From the NCBI GenBank assembly GCA_003541675.1, contig DPMC01000173.1, forward strand, positions 1 through 5,617: a stretch of 5,617 nucleotides of DNA, given 5' to 3'. The notes under the pieces were generated by a model that was not told the DNA's origin, searched no databases, and was given only the letters and a program-made list of their open reading frames with translations. Below, piece by piece: positions 1-5,617 of the stretch (position 1 is the first letter of the stretch; the number at the start of each line of letters is the position of its first letter). This DNA is from Acidimicrobiaceae bacterium. Lineage in GTDB: Bacteria > Actinomycetota > Acidimicrobiia > Acidimicrobiales > MedAcidi-G1. The position numbers and the translations under genes were made by a program.

Positions 1-957
1 CCGTCGGTGGAGTCCGGACTACTGGTGCTCATCGGGGCCACCACCGAGAACCCGTTCTTCGAGGTCAACGCCCCATTGCTGTCGCGTTCCACCCTGTTCC
101 GACTGGAGCCCCTAGGGCCCGAAGCGTTGCGGCGCCTCCTGGAACGGGGGCTGGCCGTCGAGGCCGTCGAAGCCGACGATGATGCGCTGGACCTGCTAGT
201 CGACCGGGCCGCCGGGGATGGTCGACATGCCCTGACCAGTCTGGAAGTGGCGGCTGCGCTGGCCGTCGGTCGGGCAGCGGAGCAGCCGGCCGAGGGTTCA
301 GAAACCCGGGTAGTGCTGGCCGATGCCGAGGCGGCACTGGGCACCAAGGCGCTGCGTTACGGCCGCGATGCCCACTACGACGTGATCAGTGCTTTCATCA
401 AGAGCATCCGGGGCTCGGATCCCGATGCCGGTCTGTACTGGCTGGCCCGGATGCTCGACGTCGGCGAGGATGCCCGGTTCATTGCCCGCCGGCTGGTCAT
501 CCTGGCCAGTGAAGACGTCGGCATGGCCGATCCGATGAGCCTTGTGGTTGCCGACGCGGCCGCCCGGGCCGTTGAGTTCGTGGGCCTTCCTGAGGCGAAG
601 TTGAATCTGGCCCAGGCCGTGGTCCACCTGGCCACGGCCCCCAAGTCCAACCGGGTGACCATGGCGCTCGGCGCCGCAGAGGGCGATGCCCGGGCGGCAG
701 GCACCGGCGAGGTCCCGATTCACCTGCGTGACGCCCACTACCGGGGGGCCGCCCAGTTGGGCCATGGCAAGGGATACGACTACCCGCACGACCATCCTGA
801 GGGTTGGGTCGAACAACGTCATCGCCCAGCGGAGGTCGATGGGCGTCGCTACTACGATCCATCCCAACATGGCTTCGAGAACGAGATTGCTGAACGCATG
901 CGGTCCACACAGCCTCCGGAGAAGGGTTCGGATGAGGAGGATCCTGACAATGGTTGA
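1..957 (+). CDS. rarA: RarA/MgsA-type AAA+ replication-associated recombination ATPase (5' end missing)
   Basis: The reading frame is open from base 1, so the gene enters from the left edge; 318 residues are present, and the family is usually about 430-450 aa. Seen near the start of the fragment: the sensor-1 stretch GATTENP (fragment residues 12-18) followed by FFEVNAPLLSR, whose Arg29 is in the arginine-finger position. The Walker A and B motifs lie upstream of the window. The C-terminal part has the family's most recognisable blocks: HYDVISAFIKSIRGSDPDAG, YWLARMLDVGEDARFIARRL, ASEDVGMADP, LAQAVVHLATAPKSN and, near the end, GKGYDYPHDHPEGW and GRRYYDPSQHGFE. Family knowledge: RarA forms clamp-loader-like tetramers, binds SSB and acts at stalled or gapped replication forks in the cytoplasm. 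The last ~20 residues are acidic and not conserved. The TGA at 955-957 overlaps the ATG at 950 of a mini-ORF. Identity is very secure; only the N-terminus is unknown. Confidence 0.97.
   Translation, partial: PSVESGLLVLIGATTENPFFEVNAPLLSRSTLFRLEPLGPEALRRLLERGLAVEAVEADDDALDLLVDRAAGDGRHALTSLEVAAALAVGRAAEQPAEGSETRVVLADAEAALGTKALRYGRDAHYDVISAFIKSIRGSDPDAGLYWLARMLDVGEDARFIARRLVILASEDVGMADPMSLVVADAAARAVEFVGLPEAKLNLAQAVVHLATAPKSNRVTMALGAAEGDARAAGTGEVPIHLRDAHYRGAAQLGHGKGYDYPHDHPEGWVEQRHRPAEVDGRRYYDPSQHGFENEIAERMRSTQPPEKGSDEEDPDNG
935..940 (+). promoter_or_regulatory. Strong Shine-Dalgarno serving the ATG at 950
   Basis: AGGAGG lies within the last codons of rarA, 9 nt before an ATG at 950. It is the best anti-SD match I noticed in the window. 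The only ORF it can directly start is 13 codons long, which is why it is listed separately. It may load ribosomes that then reinitiate at the ATG at 991. Confidence 0.7.
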
Positions 958-991
958 TCTGGACACCCGTCGACCGGTTGGTTCGGTCTGA
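950..991 (+). CDS. 13-aa mini-ORF (possible coupling leader peptide)
   Basis: The ORF reads MVDLDTRRPVGSV and then TGA. Its ATG overlaps the rarA stop (ATGGTTGA) and is preceded at 9-nt spacing by AGGAGG. Its own stop overlaps the next start as TGATG (stop 989-991, start 991-993). This geometry is that of a translational relay from rarA to the 97-aa membrane protein, whose own ATG has no SD. I do not recognise the peptide, and it has no repeated amino acid or attenuator-like hairpin beside it, so a classical amino-acid leader is unlikely. Alternatives: it is the true N-terminus of the downstream protein, separated by a frameshift (real or assembly error), or it is a non-functional by-product of a conserved ribosome landing site. 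Annotation programs would normally skip it. Confidence 0.4.
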   Translation: MVDLDTRRPVGSV

Positions 992-1284
992 TGCGTCGAC
1001 GACTGCTCTGGCTGATGGGCGGATGGGTCGTCGGCACCCTGTCGGCCGCATGGTTGCGTCGAAGGGCCCGTCAGGCGATTCGCCGTTACGCACCGGCTCG
1101 ACTCCGTCATGAGGTCTCGGACCGAAGTTCAGCCCTGGTCGACAGCGTCCGCCGTATTGCCGGTCAGGTAGCCGCCGTCGGTCGCGACGAGGAGGGCGCC
1201 ACCCGAACCGGAGCGCGATCGTTCGAACACTATTCCCCGCGTCGGCATCGCCGCCCGATCCGGTCGACGCCCGGCGAACGCTGA
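991..1284 (+). CDS. Small single-pass membrane protein, hypothetical (DUF6167-like by position)
   Basis: The product is 97 aa. Residues 1-4 are MRRR, followed by a hydrophobic segment at about 5-22 (LLWLMGGWVVGTLSAAWL) with Gly/Ala spacing, then an Arg-rich stretch RRRARQAIRRY and a likely amphipathic helix to about residue 66. The last ~30 residues are Arg/Ser/Pro-rich and look disordered. There is no signal-peptidase site, so it is probably anchored by its N-terminus. The ATG overlaps the stop of the preceding 13-codon ORF and lacks an SD of its own, suggesting coupled translation. I cannot assign a function. In other actinobacteria short one-helix proteins (in Streptomyces, as I recall, DUF948 and DUF6167 members) sit just before alaS, and the layout of N-terminal helix plus basic tail fits the DUF6167 type. 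That link rests on position and architecture, not on a verified match. Basic residues flank the helix on both sides, so topology is ambiguous. Confidence 0.7.
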   Translation: MRRRLLWLMGGWVVGTLSAAWLRRRARQAIRRYAPARLRHEVSDRSSALVDSVRRIAGQVAAVGRDEEGATRTGARSFEHYSPRRHRRPIRSTPGER

Positions 1285-1342
1285 GCCGTTCATTCGGAGC
1301 GAGGACCGTCGCCGAGGTTCCACCGACCACGGGTGGCTTCCC

Positions 1343-1348
1343 TAGGCT
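1343..1348 (+). promoter_or_regulatory. Possible -10 element of a leaderless alaS promoter
   Basis: TAGGCT fits the actinobacterial -10 pattern TANNNT and ends 9 nt before the alaS ATG at 1358. Transcription would therefore begin at or within a few bases of the start codon. This agrees with the absence of an SD before that ATG (the preceding bases are GGCTGGGCTGACC). No convincing -35 box is visible 16-19 nt upstream, which is common for such promoters. The 73-nt gap between 1285 and 1357 is the only sizeable non-coding stretch in the window. This is inference; a six-base match in GC-rich DNA is weak on its own. Confidence 0.35.
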
Positions 1349-1357
1349 GGGCTGACC

Positions 1358-3961
1358 ATGTCTGCTACTCCCGAGACCCTGCTCACCGCCGCCGGCCTCC
1401 GCCGGGCCTTTGTCGACTTCTTCATCGAGAACGGCCACCATCATGAGGCATCCGGGAGCCTGATCCCCCACGACCCAACGCTGCTGTTCACGGTGGCCGG
1501 GATGGTGCCGTTCAAGCCGTACTTCGTGGGCGAGCAGCCCGCGCCCTGGGACAGGGCAGTCACCGTCCAGAAATGCGTGCGGGCCGGCGGCAAGCACAAC
1601 GATCTCGACGAGGTGGGACGCACCAGTCGGCATCTCACCTTCTTCGAGATGATGGGCAACTTCAGCTTCGGCGACTACTTCAAGTCTCAGGCCTGTGCCT
1701 TTGCCTGGGAGTTCGTGACCGATGTTCTGGGCCTGGATCCCGAACGACTATGGATCACCGTGCACGTAAGTGACGACGAGGCGGAGGCCATCTGGCGTGA
1801 CGAGGTGGGTGTCCCCGCCGAGCGGATCCAACGTCTCGACGAGGACAACTACTGGCGGATGGCCGACACCGGTCCGTGCGGCCCGTGCTCGGAAATCTTC
1901 TGGGACAAGGGCCCGGCGTTCGGTGACGATGGTGGTCCGGCCCACGGAGACGACGAGCGGTTCATCGAGATCTGGAATCTCGTGTTCATGCAGTTCGAGC
2001 AGCATGACGACGGGTCGATGACCGAGCTGCCCGCGCCGTCCATCGACACCGGTGCCGGCCTGGAGCGGATCCTGAGCGTGCTGGGCGGCGTGGACTCAGT
2101 CTGGGAGACCGACGAGTTCGATCGCCTCCTGACCCGTATCGGCGAACTCAGCGGGATCCCCCACGGGTCCGGTGACCGGACCGACGTGTCTCAGCGGATC
2201 CTGGCTGACCATGCCCGGTCGTCGACCTTCATGATCAGCGACGGTGTGTTCCCCAGCAACGAGGACCGTGGCTACGTGTTGCGGCGAATCATTCGTCGGG
2301 CTGTCCGGCACGCCTGGTTGCTAGGTGTCGAAGACCAGGTCATGCCGGAACTGGTCGATGCCGTCGTAGGGATCATGGGACCCGACTATCCGGAACTGGT
2401 TCGAAACCATGCCTTCGTGCGCGACGTCCTGGACAGAGAGGAGCATCGGTTCCGCGAGACCCTGCGGACCGGATCGGTGATCCTCGACGAGGCTCTGGAC
2501 GGGCTGGCCGACGGTGGCCGTCTCGACGGCGACGTGGCCTTCAAGCTCCACGACACCTACGGCTTCCCCTTGGAACTGACCGAGGAGATCACCGCCGAGC
2601 GTGGCCTCGGGGTGGACCTCGAGGGTTTCCGGGCCGCCATGGCCGACCAGCAGACCCGGGCCCGGTCTGCTCGGAAAAGCGCGGGCGGGTCGGCGGCGGC
2701 CGGTGACCTGAGGGCCGTGCTCGAAGAGCACGGCGCCACGACGTTCGTGGGGCGTGAGGTCAATGAGGCCACGGCAACTGTGCTGTACGCCGACGATGAC
2801 GTGGTGGTGCTCGATCGCACGCCCTTCTACGCCGAGTCGGGAGGCCAGATCGGCGATACCGGCACGTTGGTCTTCGAGGGTGGCACCCTGGAGGTGTTCG
2901 ACACCACGCTGGCCCTCGACGGTCTCCACCGGCACCACATCCAGTTGCCGGATGCCAGTCAGTCGGATGATGGGCTGGCCGTTGGACAGGAGGTCCGGGC
3001 GACCATCGACATCGAACGGCGGGCAGCCATCCGACGCAACCACACCGGAACGCACCTCCTGCATTCAGCCCTGCGTCGAGTGCTCGGAGACCACGTCAAG
3101 CAGCAGGGCTCCCATGTCGGACCCGATCGGCTCCGGTTCGACTTCAGCCACTTCGAGGCCCTGACCGCTGAACAGATGACCGCTGTCGAGGACCTGGCCA
3201 ACGCCGACATTCTCGCCAACCCCTCGTGCAACCATTACGAGACCAGCAAGGATGAGGCTGAGGCCGCGGGTGCCATTGCCTTCTTCGGCGACAAGTACGG
3301 CGACACCGTGCGGGTGCTCGAAGCCGGACCGCACTCGACGGAGTTATGCGGCGGCACCCACGTCTCGGCCCTGGGCGATATCGGTCCGATCAGGATCGTG
3401 GCCGAGGGCTCCATCGGTTCGAACATCCGTCGGATCGAAGCGTTGACCGGTACCGCGCCCATTGAGCGACTCCGTGACGTGGAGACGGTCCTGGGGCGTG
3501 CTGCCGAACTGGTTGGTGTGCCGGTCGACGACGTCCTTGACGGAATCGAGAAACGACTCGCCGAAGCCCGCGCTCTTCGCGGCGAACTGGCCGGCCTGCG
3601 AACGGTGGCCGCCCTGGGGCGTGCCGACGAGTTGGCTGAGTCCGCCGAGGACGGACTGGTTGTGGCACTGATCGACGGGATCGACCGCGACGGGTTGCGC
3701 CAGTTGGCCATGGCGGTTCGTGACCGCGACGGGGTACGGGCCGTTGTCCTGGGTGCCGCCCCCGAAGGGGGAGGGGCCGCCCTGGTAGCCGCCGTGGCGA
3801 CGGGCAGTGGTCTGGACGCCGGGGCGCTGGTCGCTGAGGCCGCCCGGACCATCGGCGGCGGTGGCCGCCCCAATCCCGAGGTGACCGCGGTCGGCGGCAA
3901 GGCACCGGAACGCCTGGCCGAGGCACTCGAACAGGCGCGGGCGGCAGCCCAGGCCGGCTGA
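1358..3961 (+). CDS. alaS: Alanyl-tRNA synthetase
   Basis: This class II synthetase charges tRNA-Ala with alanine in the cytoplasm; 867 aa is normal for the full bacterial enzyme (E. coli 876). Seen in order: the N-terminal aminoacylation domain with SLIPHDPTLLFTVAGMVPFK, VQKCVRAGGKHNDLDEVG and motif 2 around Arg88 (RTSRHLTFFEMMGNFSFGDY), then ADTGPCGPCSEI and motif 3 DTGAGLERI at residues 230-238. The tRNA-recognition helices follow. The editing domain has HTGTH (His562, His566) and CGGTH (Cys664, His668), the four residues used for Ser/Gly-tRNA-Ala deacylation, so proofreading looks intact. The C-Ala domain ends with a glycine-rich loop GGGGRPN at 833-839. The ATG at 1358 gives the expected N-terminus (LRRAFVDFFIENGH) with a short extension and has no SD, suggesting a leaderless mRNA. 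The stop is 5 nt before ruvX, so the two are almost certainly co-transcribed. Confidence 0.98.
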   Translation: MSATPETLLTAAGLRRAFVDFFIENGHHHEASGSLIPHDPTLLFTVAGMVPFKPYFVGEQPAPWDRAVTVQKCVRAGGKHNDLDEVGRTSRHLTFFEMMGNFSFGDYFKSQACAFAWEFVTDVLGLDPERLWITVHVSDDEAEAIWRDEVGVPAERIQRLDEDNYWRMADTGPCGPCSEIFWDKGPAFGDDGGPAHGDDERFIEIWNLVFMQFEQHDDGSMTELPAPSIDTGAGLERILSVLGGVDSVWETDEFDRLLTRIGELSGIPHGSGDRTDVSQRILADHARSSTFMISDGVFPSNEDRGYVLRRIIRRAVRHAWLLGVEDQVMPELVDAVVGIMGPDYPELVRNHAFVRDVLDREEHRFRETLRTGSVILDEALDGLADGGRLDGDVAFKLHDTYGFPLELTEEITAERGLGVDLEGFRAAMADQQTRARSARKSAGGSAAAGDLRAVLEEHGATTFVGREVNEATATVLYADDDVVVLDRTPFYAESGGQIGDTGTLVFEGGTLEVFDTTLALDGLHRHHIQLPDASQSDDGLAVGQEVRATIDIERRAAIRRNHTGTHLLHSALRRVLGDHVKQQGSHVGPDRLRFDFSHFEALTAEQMTAVEDLANADILANPSCNHYETSKDEAEAAGAIAFFGDKYGDTVRVLEAGPHSTELCGGTHVSALGDIGPIRIVAEGSIGSNIRRIEALTGTAPIERLRDVETVLGRAAELVGVPVDDVLDGIEKRLAEARALRGELAGLRTVAALGRADELAESAEDGLVVALIDGIDRDGLRQLAMAVRDRDGVRAVVLGAAPEGGGAALVAAVATGSGLDAGALVAEAARTIGGGGRPNPEVTAVGGKAPERLAEALEQARAAAQAG

Positions 3962-3966
3962 GACCG

Positions 3967-4404
3967 TTGAGGGCCCTGGGTCTGGACCTGGGGTCCAAGC
4001 GGATCGGGGTGGCGGTCAGCGACAGCGACGGCCGGGTGGCTACGCCCATCGAGGTCGTTCATCGGACTGGCGACCGGCCCGGCGAACATCGCACCCTGGC
4101 TGGCCTCGCCGAGGAGTGGGGGGTCGAAGTGGTCGTCGTCGGCATCCCGTACTCCCTGGATGGGTCGGTGGGCCCCATGGCCGAAGCCATGGCGGCGGAA
4201 GCCACCCTTTTGGCGCAGGTCCTGGGTGAACGGCCGGGGGTTCCGGTCGAGACCTACGATGAACGCCTGACCACCGTGACCGCCGAACGGGCCCTCCGTG
4301 AACAGGACCTCCGAGCTCCGCAACGCCGGAAGGTGGTCGACATGGTGGCCGCAGCGGTCATGCTCCAAGGGTGGCTGGATGCCCGCCGGGAGGCCCTCGG
4401 GTGA
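3967..4404 (+). CDS. ruvX: RuvX/YqgF: RNase H-fold resolvase homologue / pre-16S rRNA nuclease
   Basis: The product is 145 aa, typical for the family (about 135-160). The RNase H-like fold is marked by LGLDLGSKRIGVAVSD at the N-terminus (catalytic Asp7), VVVVGIPYSLDGSVG in the middle, YDERLTT with Asp98/Glu99, and VVDMVAAAVMLQGWL with Asp125, so the acidic metal-binding set is present. Family knowledge: E. coli YqgF is needed for maturation of the 16S rRNA 5' end, while the M. tuberculosis homologue resolves Holliday junctions; which role dominates here cannot be read from sequence. The start is TTG at 3967: it gives the expected MRALGLDLGS N-terminus and no ATG or GTG is available upstream in frame. 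No good SD precedes it, so translation probably depends on ribosomes finishing alaS only 5 nt upstream. Its stop overlaps the mltG GTG (GTGA). Confidence 0.96.
   Translation: MRALGLDLGSKRIGVAVSDSDGRVATPIEVVHRTGDRPGEHRTLAGLAEEWGVEVVVVGIPYSLDGSVGPMAEAMAAEATLLAQVLGERPGVPVETYDERLTTVTAERALREQDLRAPQRRKVVDMVAAAVMLQGWLDARREALG
4388..4393 (+). promoter_or_regulatory. Shine-Dalgarno deciding the mltG start at GTG 4401
   Basis: GGGAGG inside the last codons of ruvX is followed 7 nt later by GTG at 4401, which overlaps the ruvX TGA as GTGA. It favours this start over the in-frame GTG at 4371, which would lie 34 nt inside ruvX and has no such site. Confidence 0.7.
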
Positions 4405-5591
4405 CCGGCTCGCCGCCGGCCCCCGATTCCCACGGGGGCCCCGATCAGCACCAGCCCCGCCCCGATGTCCGCTGGGTCCGTCATCGACCGTTGTTGGGGC
4501 CATTCCCACGATGGGGACTGGTGATGGCCCTGGTGCTGCTGGCCCTCGTCGTCGGCTATCGGCTGTTCCTGGGGTGGGTGGACGACCAGATGACGCCCGA
4601 GGCGCTTCCCGGCGACGAGGTGGAGTTCTCCATTGTTGAGGGCTGGTCGACCAATGACGTGGTGGTTTCGCTCGGCGATGCCGGGGTGATCGACAACTCG
4701 GCCATGTTCCGTCAGTGGATGCGATGCCCCTCAGCTATTCGTTGGCTGATCGGCTGCGAGTCCGGCATCGAGTACTCGTTTCAGGCTGGGGACTACGTCC
4801 TGAGGGAACACCTCGGGTTCGAGGCCGTGGTGGCCCTCCTCGACGAGGGGCCGATCCCCGAGGAGGTCATAAGGGTGACTGTGCCCGAGGGCCTGACCGT
4901 TGAGCAGACGGTGCAACGACTGCTGCGCGAGATGCCGCTCTTCGAAGAGGACGAACTGCGGGCTTCACTGGTCAGCGATCGTCTCCGATGGGAGCACGGG
5001 TCGACCGGGCACCGGGAACGGGCGCTCGAGGGCCTGCTATTTGGCGACACGTACCAACTGGATGAAGCAACCGTGGCTGATGAACTGGGCTTGGTGCTCC
5101 GAATGCACCAGCAGTTCCGTCGGGTGGTCGAGCAGTTGGACCTCGTGGCCCGGTCCGCCGAGGTAGGCCTCACCCCGTACGAGGCGGTGATCCTGGCGTC
5201 GCTGATCGAGGAGGAGGCGCTGCTGGACGGCGACCGGCCGAAGATCAGCCGCGTCATCCACAACCGGTTGGCCGCCAACTGGCGTCTGGGGATCGACGCG
5301 TCAAGCCGGTACGCGGTGGGTAAGACAGCTGGTGAACCGATGACGAGCGAGGATCTCTCCGTGGTGTCGCTCTGGAACACCCGGGTCGTGGTCGGCCTGC
5401 CGCCGACGCCGATCGCGTCACCAGGTCGCGCTTCGCTGGAGGCCGCTCTGGCTCCTGATCCGGGATCGTGGATGTACTACGTGCGTACCGATGAGGGCGG
5501 GGTGTCTGGTGCGCACACGTTTGCCACCACGGCTTCCGAATTTGAGACGGCGCGGAGGGTCTGCGTGGTGAAGGATCTGGGTTGTGGCTGA
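4401..5591 (+). CDS. mltG: Endolytic murein transglycosylase MltG (YceG-like)
   Basis: With the GTG at 4401 the product is 396 aa. It has a Pro/His-rich cytoplasmic tail (residues 1-37), one transmembrane helix (about 38-60: WGLVMALVLLALVVGYRLFL) and an extracytoplasmic YceG domain. Two LysM-like segments precede the catalytic core: VEFSIVEGWSTNDVVVSLGDAG and, later, VTVPEGLTVEQTVQRLL. The core shows LEGLLFGDTY (209-218), the catalytic-Glu region ILASLIEEEA (Glu270-272), Asp299 in LGIDASSRYA, and GLPPTPIASPG (332-342). Family knowledge: MltG cuts nascent glycan strands inside the chain next to the synthesis complexes and so sets strand length. Several usually conserved positions differ (FGDTY for FPDTY, SLWNTR for the common PYNT pattern, ASPG for NPG), but the catalytic Glu context is kept. 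There are just four cysteines, all outside the membrane: 109, 119, 388 and 395. The next gene starts within the final codons. The identity is firm. Confidence 0.94.
   Translation: MTGSPPAPDSHGGPDQHQPRPDVRWVRHRPLLGPFPRWGLVMALVLLALVVGYRLFLGWVDDQMTPEALPGDEVEFSIVEGWSTNDVVVSLGDAGVIDNSAMFRQWMRCPSAIRWLIGCESGIEYSFQAGDYVLREHLGFEAVVALLDEGPIPEEVIRVTVPEGLTVEQTVQRLLREMPLFEEDELRASLVSDRLRWEHGSTGHRERALEGLLFGDTYQLDEATVADELGLVLRMHQQFRRVVEQLDLVARSAEVGLTPYEAVILASLIEEEALLDGDRPKISRVIHNRLAANWRLGIDASSRYAVGKTAGEPMTSEDLSVVSLWNTRVVVGLPPTPIASPGRASLEAALAPDPGSWMYYVRTDEGGVSGAHTFATTASEFETARRVCVVKDLGCG
5571..5575 (+). promoter_or_regulatory. Shine-Dalgarno for the gene starting at 5584
   Basis: AAGGA, in the last codons of mltG, stands 8 nt before the GTG at 5584. 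It is the main support for placing a start there. Confidence 0.5.
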
Positions 5592-5617
5592 ACCGACCCC
5601 TGACCAGACCCCGGGCC
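5584..5617 (+). CDS. aroE: Start of next gene, probably shikimate dehydrogenase (cut by window end)
   Basis: Only 11 codons are visible: GTG followed by a Pro/Thr-rich stretch, MAEPTPDQTPG. The GTG overlaps the mltG stop by 8 nt and has AAGGA at good spacing, so a translationally coupled gene is likely. The visible residues carry no family motif. The name comes solely from gene order: in mycobacteria and many other actinobacteria aroE directly follows ruvX-mltG. If it is aroE, the usual N-terminal substrate-binding sequence should begin shortly beyond the window, and the present residues would be a non-conserved extension. A start further downstream cannot be excluded. Confidence 0.45.
   Translation, partial: MAEPTPDQTPG

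Noticed and set aside
1320..1342. T-box-like or terminator-like element before alaS (CCACC/GGTGG stem, GGGTGGCTTCC resembling a T-box core)
   Set aside because: The stem is only 5 bp with no T-run, and the 73-nt gap has no room for a specifier stem-loop; the resemblance to the T-box core is partial and expected by chance in GC-rich DNA.
3842..3910. Shortened, shifted glycine loop in the AlaRS C-terminal domain as a possible defect
   Set aside because: Length and composition of this loop vary among bacterial AlaRS; the rest of C-Ala is present and the frame is intact.
3983..3997. Perfect hairpin TGGACC-TGG-GGTCCA near the ruvX start
   Set aside because: It lies in codons for the conserved LDLGSK motif, has a 3-nt loop and no T-tract; composition and protein constraint explain it. 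It might slightly hinder initiation but nothing supports a regulatory role.
4371..4400. Earlier in-frame GTG start for mltG at 4371
   Set aside because: It lies deep inside ruvX without an SD at good distance, adds residues of no family similarity, and the GTG at 4401 has both GGGAGG and the GTGA overlap.
3235..4509. Long open frame on the minus strand (424 codons), and another at 497-1633
   Set aside because: Both run antisense across well-identified genes, their products are Arg/Pro/Ser/Gly-rich without motifs, and such shadows are expected where third positions are mostly G or C.
1..5617. Mobile element, CRISPR, tRNA, toxin-antitoxin or defence system
   Set aside because: No direct or inverted repeats of note, no transposase or integrase motifs, no tRNA-like fold; all coding sequence except the short genes is standard housekeeping in conserved order.

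Overview
This is a high-GC stretch of a bacterial chromosome in which every gene is co-directional on the + strand. From left to right it holds the 3' three quarters of rarA (replication-associated AAA+ recombination factor), a 13-codon mini-ORF, a small single-pass membrane protein, a complete alaS (alanyl-tRNA synthetase), ruvX/yqgF (RNase H-fold Holliday-junction resolvase homologue / pre-16S rRNA nuclease), mltG (endolytic murein transglycosylase), and the first codons of a further gene that by gene order is probably aroE. Strong third-position GC, exclusive TGA stops, and GTG and TTG starts point to an actinobacterium. The order rarA - (small membrane proteins) - alaS - ruvX - mltG - aroE is the classic actinobacterial arrangement. 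The divergence of several motifs from the Mycobacterium/Streptomyces type, plus a possible leaderless alaS start, would suit a deeper branch such as Acidimicrobiia, but that placement is inference.

Layout: (1) 1-957, rarA, entered from the left edge without its Walker A/B part. (2) 950-1284, a tightly overlapping relay. The rarA stop overlaps an ATG with a near-perfect Shine-Dalgarno (SD), this opens a 13-codon ORF, and that ORF's TGA overlaps the ATG of a 97-aa membrane protein (TGATG). (3) 1285-1357, a 73-nt gap and the only place in the window where an internal promoter is easy to fit. A TAGGCT -10-like hexamer lies 9 nt before the alaS ATG, which itself lacks an SD. (4) 1358-5591, alaS, ruvX and mltG as a compact unit: a 5-nt gap, then a 4-nt GTGA overlap. 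(5) From 5584, the next gene begins inside the last codons of mltG.

The genes do not form one pathway. They are housekeeping functions (replication-fork rescue, a putative envelope protein, Ala-tRNA charging, rRNA maturation or recombination, peptidoglycan chain termination, probably shikimate synthesis) kept together by conserved operon structure and translational coupling. I found no mobile elements, CRISPR arrays, RNA genes or convincing terminators. I did not find an undescribed system. The points most worth checking are the SD-driven mini-ORF, the leaderless-type alaS start, the orphan small membrane protein, and the cysteine pairs and altered motifs of MltG.
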